DNA from: Novosphingobium rosa NBRC 15208 | Lineage (GTDB): Bacteria > Pseudomonadota > Alphaproteobacteria > Sphingomonadales > Sphingomonadaceae | Direction of reading: 5' to 3' | DNA: 60,688 nt | Assembly: GCF_001598555.1 (NCBI RefSeq) | Contig: NZ_BCZE01000008.1 | Coordinates: 1 to 60,688 of the forward strand | In this document: one piece after another, positions 34,170-43,883 of the stretch | Layout: every line of letters begins with the position of its first letter | How positions within the stretch are numbered: position 1 is the first letter of the stretch | Notes under the pieces: generated by a model | What the model was told of the DNA's origin: nothing | Seen by the model: only the letters and a program-made list of their open reading frames with translations | Database searches by the model: none | Program-made: the position numbers and the translations under genes

Positions 34170-34349
34170 ATGGCCGAGAAATTCGAACGACACCGCCAGC
34201 CCTGGACCGCCGCCGAAATCCAGAAGCTGCACACGCTGGCGAAGAAAGGCATGGCCCTGAAAGCCATCGCCAAGGCGCTGACCCGCAGCGAGGAATCGGT
34301 GAAGGACCGCGCCAAGAATGACGGGTTGAGCATCGCCAAGCTGCGCTGA
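34170..34349 (+). CDS. 59-residue SANT/Myb-like small protein
   Basis: ATG 34170 to TGA 34349 encodes a basic 59-residue protein with a GGAAGG ribosome-binding site 5 bp upstream. The sequence begins MAEKFERHRQPWTAAEIQKL; the conserved-looking pattern (PWTAAEIQKLHTLAKKGMAL, AIAKALTRSEESVKDRA) reads like a single Myb/SANT or Trp-cluster helix-turn-helix, where spaced W and hydrophobic residues form the core. Its short leader and strong codon bias support a real gene. A nucleic-acid-binding role is inference. It follows the ClC gene by 36 bp. Confidence 0.7.
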   Translation: MAEKFERHRQPWTAAEIQKLHTLAKKGMALKAIAKALTRSEESVKDRAKNDGLSIAKLR

Positions 34350-34382
34350 GCAAGCCGGGACCGGGGGCATGCCCCCGGCGTC

Positions 34383-35228
34383 TCAGGCCTCGAAGGCGGT
34401 GGAGCGCGACAGGGAGTCCCACCGGGTGAGCTCGGCCTTCATGCTCGCCAGCTTGGCCTCGACCAGCCCCAGCGCATCCTCGCCCAGAAACAGGCGGGTG
34501 GGCGGATGCTCTGCCGCCACCAGCGCCAGCAGGGCCTGCGCCGCCCTGGCGGGATCGCCCGGCTGGTTGCCGCTCTTGGCCTGCCGCGCGGCGCGGATCG
34601 GGTCCATCACCGCGTCATAATCACCGATGCTGCGCGGCGTGCGGTCCATCGAGCGCCCCGCCCAGTCGGTGCGAAACTGCCCCGGCGCCAGAGCGGTGAC
34701 ATGGATGCCCAGCCCCGCCAGCTCCTTGCCCAGCGACTCCGAAATACCCTCCAGCGCGAATTTGCTGCCGCAATAAAAGGCGATGCCCGGCATGGTGATG
34801 AAGCCCCCCATCGAGGTGACATTGACGATATGCCCCTTGCGGCGCGCCCGCATGCCCGGCAGCACCGCCTGGATCATCGCCACCGGCCCGTAGACATTGG
34901 CGGCGAACTGACGCTGCAGATCGTCGAGCGAGGATTCCTCCAAAACGCCCTCATGGCCGTAACCGGCATTGTTCACCAGCACGTCGATGCCGCCCAGCTG
35001 CTGCTCGATGCGCGCCACGGCTTCGGGGATAGCGTTGAAATCGGTGACATCGAGCAGCAGCGGATGGGCATGTTCGGGATGCAGCGCGGCGAAAGCCCCG
35101 GCATCCTGTGGGCGGCGGACGGTGCCGATCACACGGTGGCCAGCCTCCAGCGCGCCTTGCGCAAAGGCCCGGCCCAACCCCGAGCTGACGCCGGTGATCA
35201 GGAAGGTCCTGGAAAGGGGAGCGGACAT
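34383..35228 (-). CDS. Short-chain dehydrogenase/reductase
   Basis: A 281-residue classical SDR. The cofactor motif is TFLITGVSSGLGRAFAQGA, Asp near LLDVTDF, NNAGYG, and the active site YCGSKFALEGISESLGKELA with the Tyr-x-x-x-Lys pair. An NADP(H) preference is plausible from the GTVRR segment after beta 2. It is divergent from tetR across a palindromic operator, so it is probably the regulated target. Substrate is unknown. Confidence 0.9.
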   Translation of the reverse strand: MSAPLSRTFLITGVSSGLGRAFAQGALEAGHRVIGTVRRPQDAGAFAALHPEHAHPLLLDVTDFNAIPEAVARIEQQLGGIDVLVNNAGYGHEGVLEESSLDDLQRQFAANVYGPVAMIQAVLPGMRARRKGHIVNVTSMGGFITMPGIAFYCGSKFALEGISESLGKELAGLGIHVTALAPGQFRTDWAGRSMDRTPRSIGDYDAVMDPIRAARQAKSGNQPGDPARAAQALLALVAAEHPPTRLFLGEDALGLVEAKLASMKAELTRWDSLSRSTAFEA

Positions 35229-35254
35229 GATCTAACTCCTGCATGACAGTTTAA

Positions 35255-35270
35255 CTATATCGTGATATAG
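35255..35270. promoter_or_regulatory. Perfect palindromic operator between SDR and TetR genes
   Basis: CTATATC-GT-GATATAG is a perfect 16-bp inverted repeat in the 50-bp divergent space, ending 8 bp before the tetR ATG and overlapping the expected promoter region of both genes. This is the usual position and form of a TetR-family operator. Confidence 0.8.
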
Positions 35271-35278
35271 ATAATGCC

Positions 35279-35854
35279 ATGACGATCGACAAGACCAAAA
35301 CCGTCAAAAGCCGGGGCGAGCCGGTGCGCCAGGGCATCATCGACGCTGCCGAGCGGCTGTTGCGCCAAGGCAAGGCGGAGTTTTCGATGCGCGATCTGGC
35401 CGCCGAGGCGCAGGTCAGTTTCGCCACGCCTTTCAACCATTTCGGCAGCAAGGCGGCGATCATGCAGGCGCTTTCCGCCCGGCGGATCGACGAGATGCAG
35501 GCGCGCTATCTGGCCGCCCGCCCGGATGGTGACGCCCACGCCCGCGTGCTGGCCGCCATCGCCATCGCCGCCGGGGTGATGCTGGAGGAAGCGCGGGTCA
35601 ATCGCGTGGTGATGGGGTGGCTGGGCACGCCGGTCACCGTGCCGGGGCCTTTGGAGCAGTCGAGCGCGCTGTGGGCGCTGGCGCTGGGCGATGGCGACGG
35701 ATTGAGCGCAGATCGCGCCCAACAATTGCCCCGGCAGCTGGCTTTCGGCTTTCGCGGCGTGCTGTCGTTCTGGACGGCGGGCGAATTGCCCGACGAAGAG
35801 CTTGCCCCGCAGGCGCAGGCCGTGGCGGCCACCGTGCTACGCGGCTTCGCCTGA
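35279..35854 (+). CDS. TetR-family transcriptional regulator
   Basis: A 191-residue regulator. The N-terminal HTH reads RQGIIDAAERLLRQGKAEFSMRDLAAEAQVSFATPFNHFGSKAAIM. The C-terminal all-helical ligand domain is not assignable. It lies divergent from an SDR gene with a perfect palindrome between, so autoregulation and control of the SDR gene are likely. Confidence 0.9.
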   Translation: MTIDKTKTVKSRGEPVRQGIIDAAERLLRQGKAEFSMRDLAAEAQVSFATPFNHFGSKAAIMQALSARRIDEMQARYLAARPDGDAHARVLAAIAIAAGVMLEEARVNRVVMGWLGTPVTVPGPLEQSSALWALALGDGDGLSADRAQQLPRQLAFGFRGVLSFWTAGELPDEELAPQAQAVAATVLRGFA

Positions 35855-36027
35855 CCCGGCTCCCTGCCCCGGCGTGAACCGCCCGAGTCCCTCGGTGGCA
35901 TCGCGCGTGGCATCGCGGCGAACCGGATACATTGTGCATTCCTATCGATACACAGAGGATTTGTCCCCTTGTGCCGTCAGGGCCTTTCAAGCACCATCCC
36001 CTCGAGAAACGAAATGGGGTGAAGATC

Positions 36028-36285
36028 ATGACAGACATCAGCTTCAGCACGCCGGCGAAACTGCTGGCCTTTGACGGGCAGCAGGGTGGCGAAGCCGGTT
36101 TTCGCGACAGTTCGGTCGATGAAGGCACGCTTGGCCGACTGGTCGGCATCGTGATGGCGGCGGAACCCGCCGAGCGGTGGCGCTACGCCATCCAGACCGG
36201 GGAGCAATCCCGGCTGCGCGCCGAGCAAATCGCGACGCTGGCCGGTTCGCGCAGCTATGCGGACTGGCACGCCGGACAACTTTGA
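36028..36285 (+). CDS. Hypothetical 85-residue protein
   Basis: ATG 36028 (MTDISFSTPAKLLAFDG) gives an 85-residue, mildly acidic protein with no signal peptide or membrane span. Segments such as FRDSSVDEGTLGRLVGIVMAAEPAERWRYAI suggest a compact helical domain. No family is recognised. A TGGGGTGAAG-like RBS lies upstream. It is convergent with the GH43 gene across a hairpin. Confidence 0.6.
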   Translation: MTDISFSTPAKLLAFDGQQGGEAGFRDSSVDEGTLGRLVGIVMAAEPAERWRYAIQTGEQSRLRAEQIATLAGSRSYADWHAGQL

Positions 36286-36305
36286 TACGCCAGCTTTAAA
36301 GAACT

Positions 36306-36330
36306 GCGGGGAGGCATGGCGCCTCCCCGC
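36306..36330. terminator. Hairpin between convergent genes
   Basis: GCGGGGAGGC and GCCTCCCCGC form a 10-bp stem between the 85-residue gene and the GH43 gene. It lacks a T-run, so the terminator call is tentative. Confidence 0.45.
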
Positions 36331-36353
36331 CAGACACCGGATTTGGCTGACGA

Positions 36354-37391
36354 TTACCCGGCCTTATGGCAGCTTGCCGCGGGAAGTGGCGAGAGCGGCG
36401 GCCTGTCCGTCATAGTCACCGGCAGGATGCGCCCGTCCGGCGCATAATGGATGGCATCGATCGCCACCTCGCGCGTGCCCTTGTAAGGCCCTGCCCCCGG
36501 CCCGCGTTCCCAGCGGTGATAGGCCATGAACCATTGATGGGTCGCCGGATTTTCCGCGAAGGCGTGATGGCCGGGCCCTTGATGGGTGGCGTCCGCCTGC
36601 AGGATCGCACCGCGATAGGTCCAGGGGCCAACCGGCGAGGTCGAGGTCGCATAGTGGACGGAATAGTCGGGCCCGTCGAAGTGGCCATGGCTGTAAGACA
36701 GGTAATAGATGCCCTTGCGCTCGTGAACGAAGGCGCCTTCGGTGAAATTGGGCGGCGTGGTGACGGGGATCTCATGGTCGATCTCCGTCATGTTGTGCTT
36801 CATTTCGAAGATGCGCAGCTTCGCGCCCGCGCTGCCACCGGCGTAGAGATAGGCTTTCCCGCTTTTGGGATCGACGAAGACCATCGGGTCGATCGCCTCG
36901 AAGCCGTTGCCGCCGGTCAGCAGGGGCTTGCCGCTGTCCGTGAAGGGGCCGTCCGGACGGTCGCCGACCGCCACGCCCAGACGGCTCGGCGTCGGGTTCT
37001 GCGGGCCGACGGAATAATAGAGGTAATAGCGGCCATTCGCCGCCGTCAGGCTGGGCGCCCACAGGCCGTGGCTGGCGGCGCCATCCGCCTTGATCCAGTC
37101 GATCCTGTCCATCTCCAGCAAAGGCTCGGACTGGCGCCAGTGCTGCAGATCGGAGGACGACCAGGCGTAGAAGCGCGAGGCGGCAAAGCCATCCTTCGGG
37201 TCAAGCGCATTGGTCGGATAGACCCACCACCGGCCACAAAGCGCGACCATATCGGGATCGGCGCCCGTGAAGACCGGGTTGGTCGGGCTGGCCGCAGTCT
37301 GCGCTGCCGCAGTCTGGGCCGCTGCAGTCTGGGCCTGGGCCGGAGCCGCCGCCATGCTCAGCAGAGCCACGGCAAGAAGGGGGAAGCGCAT
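36354..37391 (-). CDS. Exported glycoside hydrolase family 43-like protein
   Basis: A 345-residue exported protein with a signal peptide (MRFPLLAVALLSMAAAPAQA); the longer frame starting at 37532 is outside the signal peptide. The five-bladed beta-propeller pattern of GH43 shows in GADPDMVALCGRWWVY (catalytic base Asp), DPMVFVDPKSGKAYLYAGG (pKa-modulating Asp) and NFTEGAFVHERKGIYYLSYS (acid Glu). GH43 enzymes act on arabinan and xylan-type side chains. It lies 67 bp after the TonB-dependent receptor gene on the same strand, so both likely serve plant polysaccharide uptake. Confidence 0.88.
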   Translation of the reverse strand: MRFPLLAVALLSMAAAPAQAQTAAAQTAAAQTAASPTNPVFTGADPDMVALCGRWWVYPTNALDPKDGFAASRFYAWSSSDLQHWRQSEPLLEMDRIDWIKADGAASHGLWAPSLTAANGRYYLYYSVGPQNPTPSRLGVAVGDRPDGPFTDSGKPLLTGGNGFEAIDPMVFVDPKSGKAYLYAGGSAGAKLRIFEMKHNMTEIDHEIPVTTPPNFTEGAFVHERKGIYYLSYSHGHFDGPDYSVHYATSTSPVGPWTYRGAILQADATHQGPGHHAFAENPATHQWFMAYHRWERGPGAGPYKGTREVAIDAIHYAPDGRILPVTMTDRPPLSPLPAASCHKAG

Positions 37392-37458
37392 CGCGCAAGG
37401 CCTCGCAAAAAGATGGCCGGGAGCCAGAAGGCGCCCGGCCAGTGGGGGGAGGGACTTA

Positions 37459-40191
37459 TCAGAGACGGAACCGCGCGCCGATCGAATAGGTCGTGTCGTC
37501 GAAGCGGATGTCGTGCGGGTTGGCCGGGTCACCGTAGAAGCTGCGGTACGGCGTCCTGGTGATGTTGGTGCCGTCGAAGGTCAGCGTCACGTTCTTGGTC
37601 AGGTCATAGCCGATGCTGAAATCGAGGCGGCCCGCGGCGCGCACGCCATTCAGGAAGGTGCCCTGATTGACCGGACGCAGATTGACCGAGGTGGTGTTGT
37701 CGCCATCCATATATTGCGAGCGGTGGTTGTAGACCAGGCGCGCCGACAGGCCGTACTTTTCGTAAATAAGGCCGGCATTGTAGTTATACTTGGAGACGCC
37801 GAGCAGCGGCTGGCCATACAGGCTGTCGCTGCGTGCGGTCACCTTGCTGTCGGCCAGCGTGAAGTTGCCGTAGATGCCGAAACCGGAGAGCGCGCCGGGC
37901 AGATAGTCGAAGAAATATTGCGCGCTCGCCTCGATGCCCTTCAGCTTGGCCGAGCCAAGGTTGCGCGGCGTCTGGATCAGATAATTGATCCCGGCGATCT
38001 GCGTGAGCACGCCGGTGGTGATGACGCGCCCCTTGATGTCCTTCTGGTAGACGCCCAGCGAAATCGCGTTCGACTTGCCGAAGTAATATTCGGCGATCGC
38101 ATCGAATTCATTCGCCGTCTGCGGCTTGAGGTCCGGGTTGCCCTGCGAACCGCCGTTCTGGATGTTGGCGTTGGTGGACACGGCATAGCTCAGGCCCGGA
38201 TTGAGCGAGCCGAAATCAGGCCGCGACAGTACCTTGGCATAGCTGGCGCGCAGCTGCAGGCCGCCACCCAGCTTCAGGCGAGCGCTGAAATTGGGCAGGA
38301 AATCGGTGTCGCTGGTGGTGCGGCTGACGGGGACCAGCGTGGTCGTGCCGTTCGGATTGGTGACCGTGCCCGTGCCGGCAATGGTGCGGTCCGTGCGGGA
38401 GATGCGCAGGCCGACCAGGCCGTCCAGCGCGATCGGGCCGCCCAGATCGATGCCGTATTTGGCCTGCACGTAGCCGGAATAGGTGCTTTCGCGGGCATGG
38501 AAGCTGCGCGCCGGATCATAGGGCTGGTCGCCGGTCGGCTGGCCGAAGATGGTGAGCAGGCGATCCTCGACCCCGCGGTCGAGCAGCACATCCGTGCCCG
38601 GCTGCAGCCAGGACTGGCCGCCATAGATGCGCGGCACGCCGGGGACCGGCTGCAGGAAGTTGGCGGGCAGCCCCTGCCCGTCGATCGGCGTGACATAGCC
38701 GCCGCCGGGCGCGCCGGGGTTGACGATCACATCCTTGAAGTCACCCACACGGCCAGCATAGCGCGCGCCGACCTGAATCTCCTTCAGGATGCCGCCCACC
38801 TCATATTTGGTGTTGAGCGCGGTGGCGAACAGCGTGCCGGTCGATTTGGAGCGCTCGTCATACAGGCCGTTGGTGAAGGTCCAGCCGCCCTGCTGCCCCA
38901 GCGGATTGCCGGGCGCGGAGAAGTTCACGCCGCCATCGTCATTGGTGGTGACATCGAGCTGCGGGATGTTCTTGCCGATGTCGATGATGAAGGTCTTGTT
39001 GCGATAGGTCGATTTTTCATACGACACGTCGAGATCGGCGTGGAAACGGTCCTGATCGAACTTCATGCCGCCGCCGAAGATCAGATCATCGGTGCTTTGC
39101 TTATGCGCCTGATTGCTGGTGAAGCCGCGACCGTTGAGGGCGGTGTAGGAGGTGGCGTTGCACAGATGCTCGATCCCGCCATTGGGGTTGTAATAGCCGT
39201 CCGTGCCGACCTGATAGTCGTTGCACTTGTTGCTATCGACCTTGAGGTTGGTGATGCTGCTGCCCGGCGCATAGGCGTCGTTGATGATGAAGGCGGTGGA
39301 GGAGGTGTTGCGGTAGCCCGCCCACAGCCCGTCGGCATAGACCTGCAGATGATCGCTCGCCTGCCACTGGAACGAGCCATTGACCTGCGGGCGCGAATAG
39401 GTGCCGAACTGGTTGAGGCCGCCAACGCCGGTGGGCATCAGCGCGCCCTGCGAGCCGGTGCCCGCATGATGGTTGCCCGAGCGCATCAGATCGTCGAAGG
39501 CCACCGGGCGATCGAACTTGGTGCGCGAATAGGAGCCGCTCAGCAGGAAGCCCATTTCACCGACATCGGTGTCAAAACGGTCCGCAATCAGCAGGCTGAC
39601 GGCGGGATAAACCTGCTCCAGATTGCTGGAGCGCGACAGCTTGGCGCTGCCCGCCAGCGTGAATTTCTTGAAATCGAACGGACGGTGCAGGTCCATGTTG
39701 ATGACGCCGGCGACGCCGCCCTCGATCATGTTCGCGCTGTTGTTCTTGTAGACCTGCGCGCCGGCCAGCGCCTCGGCGGGCACGTCCTGGAACGAGAAGC
39801 CACGGCCCGCGCCGGTGAAGACCTCGCGCCCGTTCAGCGTGGTGAGAATATCGCCGAGGCCGCGCACCAGCGGGTTCACGATCTCATTGTTGTCGCCGAC
39901 GGACACCTGCACGCCCGGCACGCGCTGCAGCGCGGCGGCGACGGTAGGATCAGGGAACTTGCCGATGTCCTGAGCGACGATGGCATCGACGATCTGGTCG
40001 GAATTGCGCTTGATGGTCTCGGCGGCCTTCATGGAGCTGCGGATGCCGCTCACAATGATCTCCGGCGTGTCAGCGGCAGGGGCCTGCGCGGCTTCGGCGG
40101 GGGCCGGAGCACCTTGCGCATGAGCATTCGCGGCCACGAGCCACATCGCGGCAAACGACACCGAGCACAGGAAATTCTTCCGATTGGTCAT
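37459..40191 (-). CDS. TonB-dependent outer-membrane receptor
   Basis: A 910-residue outer-membrane protein. The signal peptide is [20 protein letters not shown]; an Ala/Pro linker ([16 protein letters not shown]) and TonB-box-like PEIIVSG follow, then a plug domain ([35 protein letters not shown]) and a 22-strand-type barrel ending with the C-terminal aromatic [12 protein letters not shown]. The subfamily common in Caulobacter and sphingomonads takes up oligosaccharides. It is the first gene of a two-gene unit with the GH43 protein. Confidence 0.94.
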   Translation of the reverse strand: MTNRKNFLCSVSFAAMWLVAANAHAQGAPAPAEAAQAPAADTPEIIVSGIRSSMKAAETIKRNSDQIVDAIVAQDIGKFPDPTVAAALQRVPGVQVSVGDNNEIVNPLVRGLGDILTTLNGREVFTGAGRGFSFQDVPAEALAGAQVYKNNSANMIEGGVAGVINMDLHRPFDFKKFTLAGSAKLSRSSNLEQVYPAVSLLIADRFDTDVGEMGFLLSGSYSRTKFDRPVAFDDLMRSGNHHAGTGSQGALMPTGVGGLNQFGTYSRPQVNGSFQWQASDHLQVYADGLWAGYRNTSSTAFIINDAYAPGSSITNLKVDSNKCNDYQVGTDGYYNPNGGIEHLCNATSYTALNGRGFTSNQAHKQSTDDLIFGGGMKFDQDRFHADLDVSYEKSTYRNKTFIIDIGKNIPQLDVTTNDDGGVNFSAPGNPLGQQGGWTFTNGLYDERSKSTGTLFATALNTKYEVGGILKEIQVGARYAGRVGDFKDVIVNPGAPGGGYVTPIDGQGLPANFLQPVPGVPRIYGGQSWLQPGTDVLLDRGVEDRLLTIFGQPTGDQPYDPARSFHARESTYSGYVQAKYGIDLGGPIALDGLVGLRISRTDRTIAGTGTVTNPNGTTTLVPVSRTTSDTDFLPNFSARLKLGGGLQLRASYAKVLSRPDFGSLNPGLSYAVSTNANIQNGGSQGNPDLKPQTANEFDAIAEYYFGKSNAISLGVYQKDIKGRVITTGVLTQIAGINYLIQTPRNLGSAKLKGIEASAQYFFDYLPGALSGFGIYGNFTLADSKVTARSDSLYGQPLLGVSKYNYNAGLIYEKYGLSARLVYNHRSQYMDGDNTTSVNLRPVNQGTFLNGVRAAGRLDFSIGYDLTKNVTLTFDGTNITRTPYRSFYGDPANPHDIRFDDTTYSIGARFRL

Positions 40192-40762
40192 CTTTACAAC
40201 ACCCTCCCTTGTTCCGGCCTTCGGCTCGGAGATTCGCCACCAGTCCGCTTTCGTCGCGGCCGCGTGGCAGGTTGAGGTCGCATTTATACGACAATTACTC
40301 TCCCGCCAAGGGGGTGTTGCTCACTTATTTCAATTATTCCGCCAGAAGGATTGCAGCCCTTGCCGACACGCCTTCACGGAAGGCTGCGCGCAGCGCCTAT
40401 TCGCGATCAAGATCGATGAGGGATGCTTGTTGATTCTTGCGCAATCAAACGATTTCATTGAGCCATCGGCCCTGTTGATCATCGTGAAACCAGGTCACTT
40501 CAGGCCTGATCGCCGCATGTTTTGCTTTTGCGCACAACCTCTGGATTCAGTTCGGGCAGCGAACGCCATATCAGTCCGAAGCACTCGCCAGACCGGGAAA
40601 GTATTATCATACATTTTTCGCCGTCAGCCGGGCAGCATGTCTGAGGTCAAGGCCTGGAGACCGGAGCCGGAAAAGCATGGCGACGGCCGAACAAGGGCAG
40701 TAGAGTCCGCAAGACAGACGCGACCGCTCCAGACAGGCGTTATTCAGGGCTTTAGGGGAAAG
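40192..40762. other. Intergenic region of about 570 bp upstream of the TonB receptor
   Basis: It must hold the promoter of the receptor operon. The sequence is AT-richer than its flanks (for example 40281-40340) and contains only low-quality frames without RBS, so I call no gene. I do not see a clear operator, although a CRP-, LacI- or GntR-type site could be present. Confidence 0.5.
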
Positions 40763-40839
<77 letters not shown>

Positions 40840-41015
40840 ACGCGACACCGCCCTTAGGTTTGCCGAACAAGCAGCGCAAGCGTAAAAGCGACATGTCTGT
40901 GACAGACCTTCACGCAAAGCCCGCAAACACCTTGGGCCATCGCCCTTGTCCATCCTGACATTTGCCCGTCACGCAATTGCCGCTACACCGGACAGGAAAG
41001 GATTCTTCCCCCCTC

Positions 41016-42791
41016 ATGACCCATCACTCGCTGCTTCACGACGGTTTCCTGCTGCTTGGCTTCGCCATGGTCTTTGTGCTGCTGTTCCGGCGGCTGGGTC
41101 TGGGCGCCACGCTGGGCTATCTCGTCGCGGGCGCAGTCGTGGGCCCTCAGGTGCTGGGTCTGGTGGGCGAGGCCGACCAGAAAATGGGCATCGCCGAGCT
41201 GGGCATCACCCTGCTGCTGTTCCTTGTCGGGCTGGAGCTGAACCCCTCGCGCTTGTGGCGGATGAAGCGCGATATTCTGGGCCTTGGCCTGCTGCAGGTC
41301 ACCTTCTGCGGGCTGGCGCTGGCCGGCATGATCGCGCTGGGCACCGGCTTTTCCACCACCGCCGCTCTGGCGCTGGGTCTGCCCTTGGCGCTGTCCTCCA
41401 CGGCGCAGGTGCTGCCGATGCTGCAGGCCTCGGGCCGGATGCGCACGCCCTTTGGCGAGCGCACCTTCGCCATCCTGCTGTTTCAGGATCTTTCGATCAT
41501 CCCGCTCATCACCATCATCGCCACGATGAGCCGCAACCCGGCCGATGCCAACGGCCCTCCCGGCTGGCAGCTGGCGCTCTTCACGCTGCTGGCGGTGGCG
41601 GGTCTGATTCTGGCGGGCCGCTATCTGATCCGGCCCCTCTTCCGCCTGATCGGCAATCTGGGCGAGCGCGAGATGTTCATCGTCGCCGCGCTCTTCACCG
41701 TGATGGCCTCCGCCGCCGTGATGGAAACGCTGGGCCTCTCCACCGCGCTGGGCGCCTTTGTCGCGGGCGTGATGCTGGCCGACAGCCCCTATCGCCATGA
41801 GCTTGAGGCCGATGTCGAGCCCTTCCGCTCGATCCTGCTGGGCCTGTTCTTCCTGACGGTCGGCATGATGCTCAACCTGCATGCCATTGCCGAGCGCCCG
41901 CTTTTCGTCATCGCCATGGCGCTGGCGCTGGTGCTGGTGAAGACGCTGGTGATCTTCCTGATCGGCCTCGCCTTCCGCATGACATGGCGCGGCGCGCTGG
42001 CGCTGGGCCTGCTGCTGAGCCAGGGCGGCGAATTCGGCTTCGTGCTGTTTGCGCAGGCCCAGAATGCCTATCTGATCGCCCCGGATGCGGCCAGCCTGTT
42101 CGGCGCCATCGTCACCGTCTCCATGGCCACCACGCCTTTCCTGATGGCGCTCACCAAGCCGCTGCGCAAGGAGCCCGCCAAGCCCCAGGGCGAGCGTGAA
42201 GGCCCCGCTCAGGCCGATCAGGCCGCCGCCATCATCGTGGGCTATGGCCGCTTCGGCCAGACGGTGGCGCAAATGCTGATCGCCAGCGAAATCACCGTCA
42301 CGCTGGTGGACCGCGACATCGAAATGATCGACATCGCCGAAAGCTTTGGCGCCAAGGTCTATTTCGGCGACGGCACGCGTCTGGACCTGCTGCGTCAGGC
42401 CGGAGCCGAGGAAGCCCAGCTGATCCTTTTCTGCCTCGATGGCGATCAGATCTCGCCCGATCTGGTCGAGGCGGTGCATCAGGCCTTCCCTCAGGCCGGG
42501 ATCTATGTGCGCGCCTATGACCGCCGCGCGCTGATCCGTCTGAAGAAGTCGCCGGTCAGCCGAGTGGTGCGCGAGCTGATGGAATCGGCGGTGAAGATGG
42601 CCCGCCTCGCGCTGGAAGACAGCGGCGTGAGCATCGACGCCATCAACCGCGCCGAGGACATGTACCGCACCCGCGATCGCGAACGCCTGAAGATCCAGAT
42701 CGAAACCGGCGATATCCGCGCCTCACGCGACAGGATCATCACCACCCCGATCAGCGACATGCCCGCCGTCGCCACCGAAAGCGAGCGCTGA
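41016..42791 (+). CDS. Monovalent cation:proton antiporter (KefB/KefC-like) with TrkA-N domain
   Basis: A 591-residue protein with an N-terminal CPA2 membrane domain of about 12 spans (GATLGYLVAGAVVGPQVLGL, GITLLLFLVGLELNPSRLW, PLALSSTAQVLPML, LFQDLSIIPLI, LGAFVAGVMLADSPY) and a cytosolic Rossmann RCK domain starting AAIIVGYGRFGQTVAQML, followed by the nucleotide-pocket acid VTLVDRDIEMI. It exports potassium in exchange for protons. The glutathione-specific regulatory features of true KefC cannot be decided. ATG 41016 was chosen over 40962. Confidence 0.93.
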   Translation: MTHHSLLHDGFLLLGFAMVFVLLFRRLGLGATLGYLVAGAVVGPQVLGLVGEADQKMGIAELGITLLLFLVGLELNPSRLWRMKRDILGLGLLQVTFCGLALAGMIALGTGFSTTAALALGLPLALSSTAQVLPMLQASGRMRTPFGERTFAILLFQDLSIIPLITIIATMSRNPADANGPPGWQLALFTLLAVAGLILAGRYLIRPLFRLIGNLGEREMFIVAALFTVMASAAVMETLGLSTALGAFVAGVMLADSPYRHELEADVEPFRSILLGLFFLTVGMMLNLHAIAERPLFVIAMALALVLVKTLVIFLIGLAFRMTWRGALALGLLLSQGGEFGFVLFAQAQNAYLIAPDAASLFGAIVTVSMATTPFLMALTKPLRKEPAKPQGEREGPAQADQAAAIIVGYGRFGQTVAQMLIASEITVTLVDRDIEMIDIAESFGAKVYFGDGTRLDLLRQAGAEEAQLILFCLDGDQISPDLVEAVHQAFPQAGIYVRAYDRRALIRLKKSPVSRVVRELMESAVKMARLALEDSGVSIDAINRAEDMYRTRDRERLKIQIETGDIRASRDRIITTPISDMPAVATESER

Positions 42792-42795
42792 CGCC

Positions 42796-43731
42796 TTACC
42801 GGATCAGGCTGAGAAACAGCGTCACCGTCCCCAACGACAGCACGGTGGAGATCAGCACCGCCCGCGCGGTGATGCCCGCCTCGCGCCGGTAGAACTCGGC
42901 CACCATGAAGGGCCCGGTGCCGGTGGGCAGCGCGGCCAGCAGCGTGGCCATTTCCGCCAGCGGTCGCGACAGATGGAAGACATAGGCGGCCAGAACCCAT
43001 GTGACGGCGGGCTGGGCGATCAGCTTCAGCGCCACCAGCAGGGTTGTGGCGCCGCCCTCCCCAGCCCCGCCCTCGCGTTTTTCCGCCAGAAACAGCCCCA
43101 GCGCCACCAGCGCGCAGGGCGAGGCCGCCGCGCCGAGCAGCTTGAAAAACGCATCGACCGGCCCCGGCAGCGCCAGCCCGAAGGCCAGCGGCACCCCGCC
43201 CAGCACCGGCGCCACCAGCAGCGGATTGCGCGCCAGAGACAGCGCCACCTTGCGCGCCATATGCAATGGATGCGCCTCGGCCTGCAGCCCCAGCTCGATC
43301 AGCACCAGCGCCACGGCGAACAGCACGCAGACCGTCAGGATCGCCGCGATCAGCGTGGGCGCCATGGCGCTCGGCCCGAACACGGCCAGCAGCAGCGGAA
43401 AGCCGATGAAACCGGTGTTGGCATAGGCCGCATTCAACGCATCGATCGCCGCATCGGCCAGCGGACGCCCCTTGCGCCAGCGCAGCGCCAGAGTCAGCGC
43501 GAAGACCACGCCCATCCCCAGCGCGCAGGCCGCCACAAAGCCCGGTTGCCAGATGTCATGCCAATGCGCCTTGGCCACGATGTCGAACAGCAGCGCGGGC
43601 AGCGCCAGCCACACCACGAAGCGGTTCAGCTCCCCGGTGGCATGCGGCCCCAGCACGCCGCTGCGCCGCGCGCCCCATCCGGCGAAAATCAGCGCGAAGA
43701 TGGGCAGCACAATGCCCACGACCGACAACAT
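42796..43731 (-). CDS. AEC-family transporter (auxin efflux carrier superfamily)
   Basis: A 311-residue membrane protein with about ten spans. AEC signatures are VLPIFALIFAGWGARRSGVLG, LNRFVVWLALPALLFDIVAK at the N-terminus, and the NTGFIGFPLLLAVFG and LPTGTGPFMVAEFYRREAG segments. Bacterial members carry malate, malonate or related anions in tested cases; substrate here is unknown. It converges with the KefB/C-type gene with 4 bp between, and is divergent from greB. Confidence 0.87.
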   Translation of the reverse strand: MLSVVGIVLPIFALIFAGWGARRSGVLGPHATGELNRFVVWLALPALLFDIVAKAHWHDIWQPGFVAACALGMGVVFALTLALRWRKGRPLADAAIDALNAAYANTGFIGFPLLLAVFGPSAMAPTLIAAILTVCVLFAVALVLIELGLQAEAHPLHMARKVALSLARNPLLVAPVLGGVPLAFGLALPGPVDAFFKLLGAAASPCALVALGLFLAEKREGGAGEGGATTLLVALKLIAQPAVTWVLAAYVFHLSRPLAEMATLLAALPTGTGPFMVAEFYRREAGITARAVLISTVLSLGTVTLFLSLIR

Positions 43732-43883
43732 TCAACGTCTCCACTGGCCAAGCTTGGGCGCTTAGACACCCCGCCCCCCACTGGCCAGCGCCTTTCCACG
43801 CAGACTTTCGTCGATAACGCCCCCTTGCGAGGCCGCCGACGCTTACCCTTGCGGCTCCGCCGCCTGTGCCCCACAAGCCCCTG

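Noticed and set aside
37267..40275. A 1002-codon forward ORF opposite the TonB receptor, and similar long antisense frames opposite hrpB, secD and uvrA
   Set aside because: High GC third-position bias opens the antisense frames. Their translations are Arg/Gln/His-rich with no domains, and the opposite strands carry clear conserved proteins.
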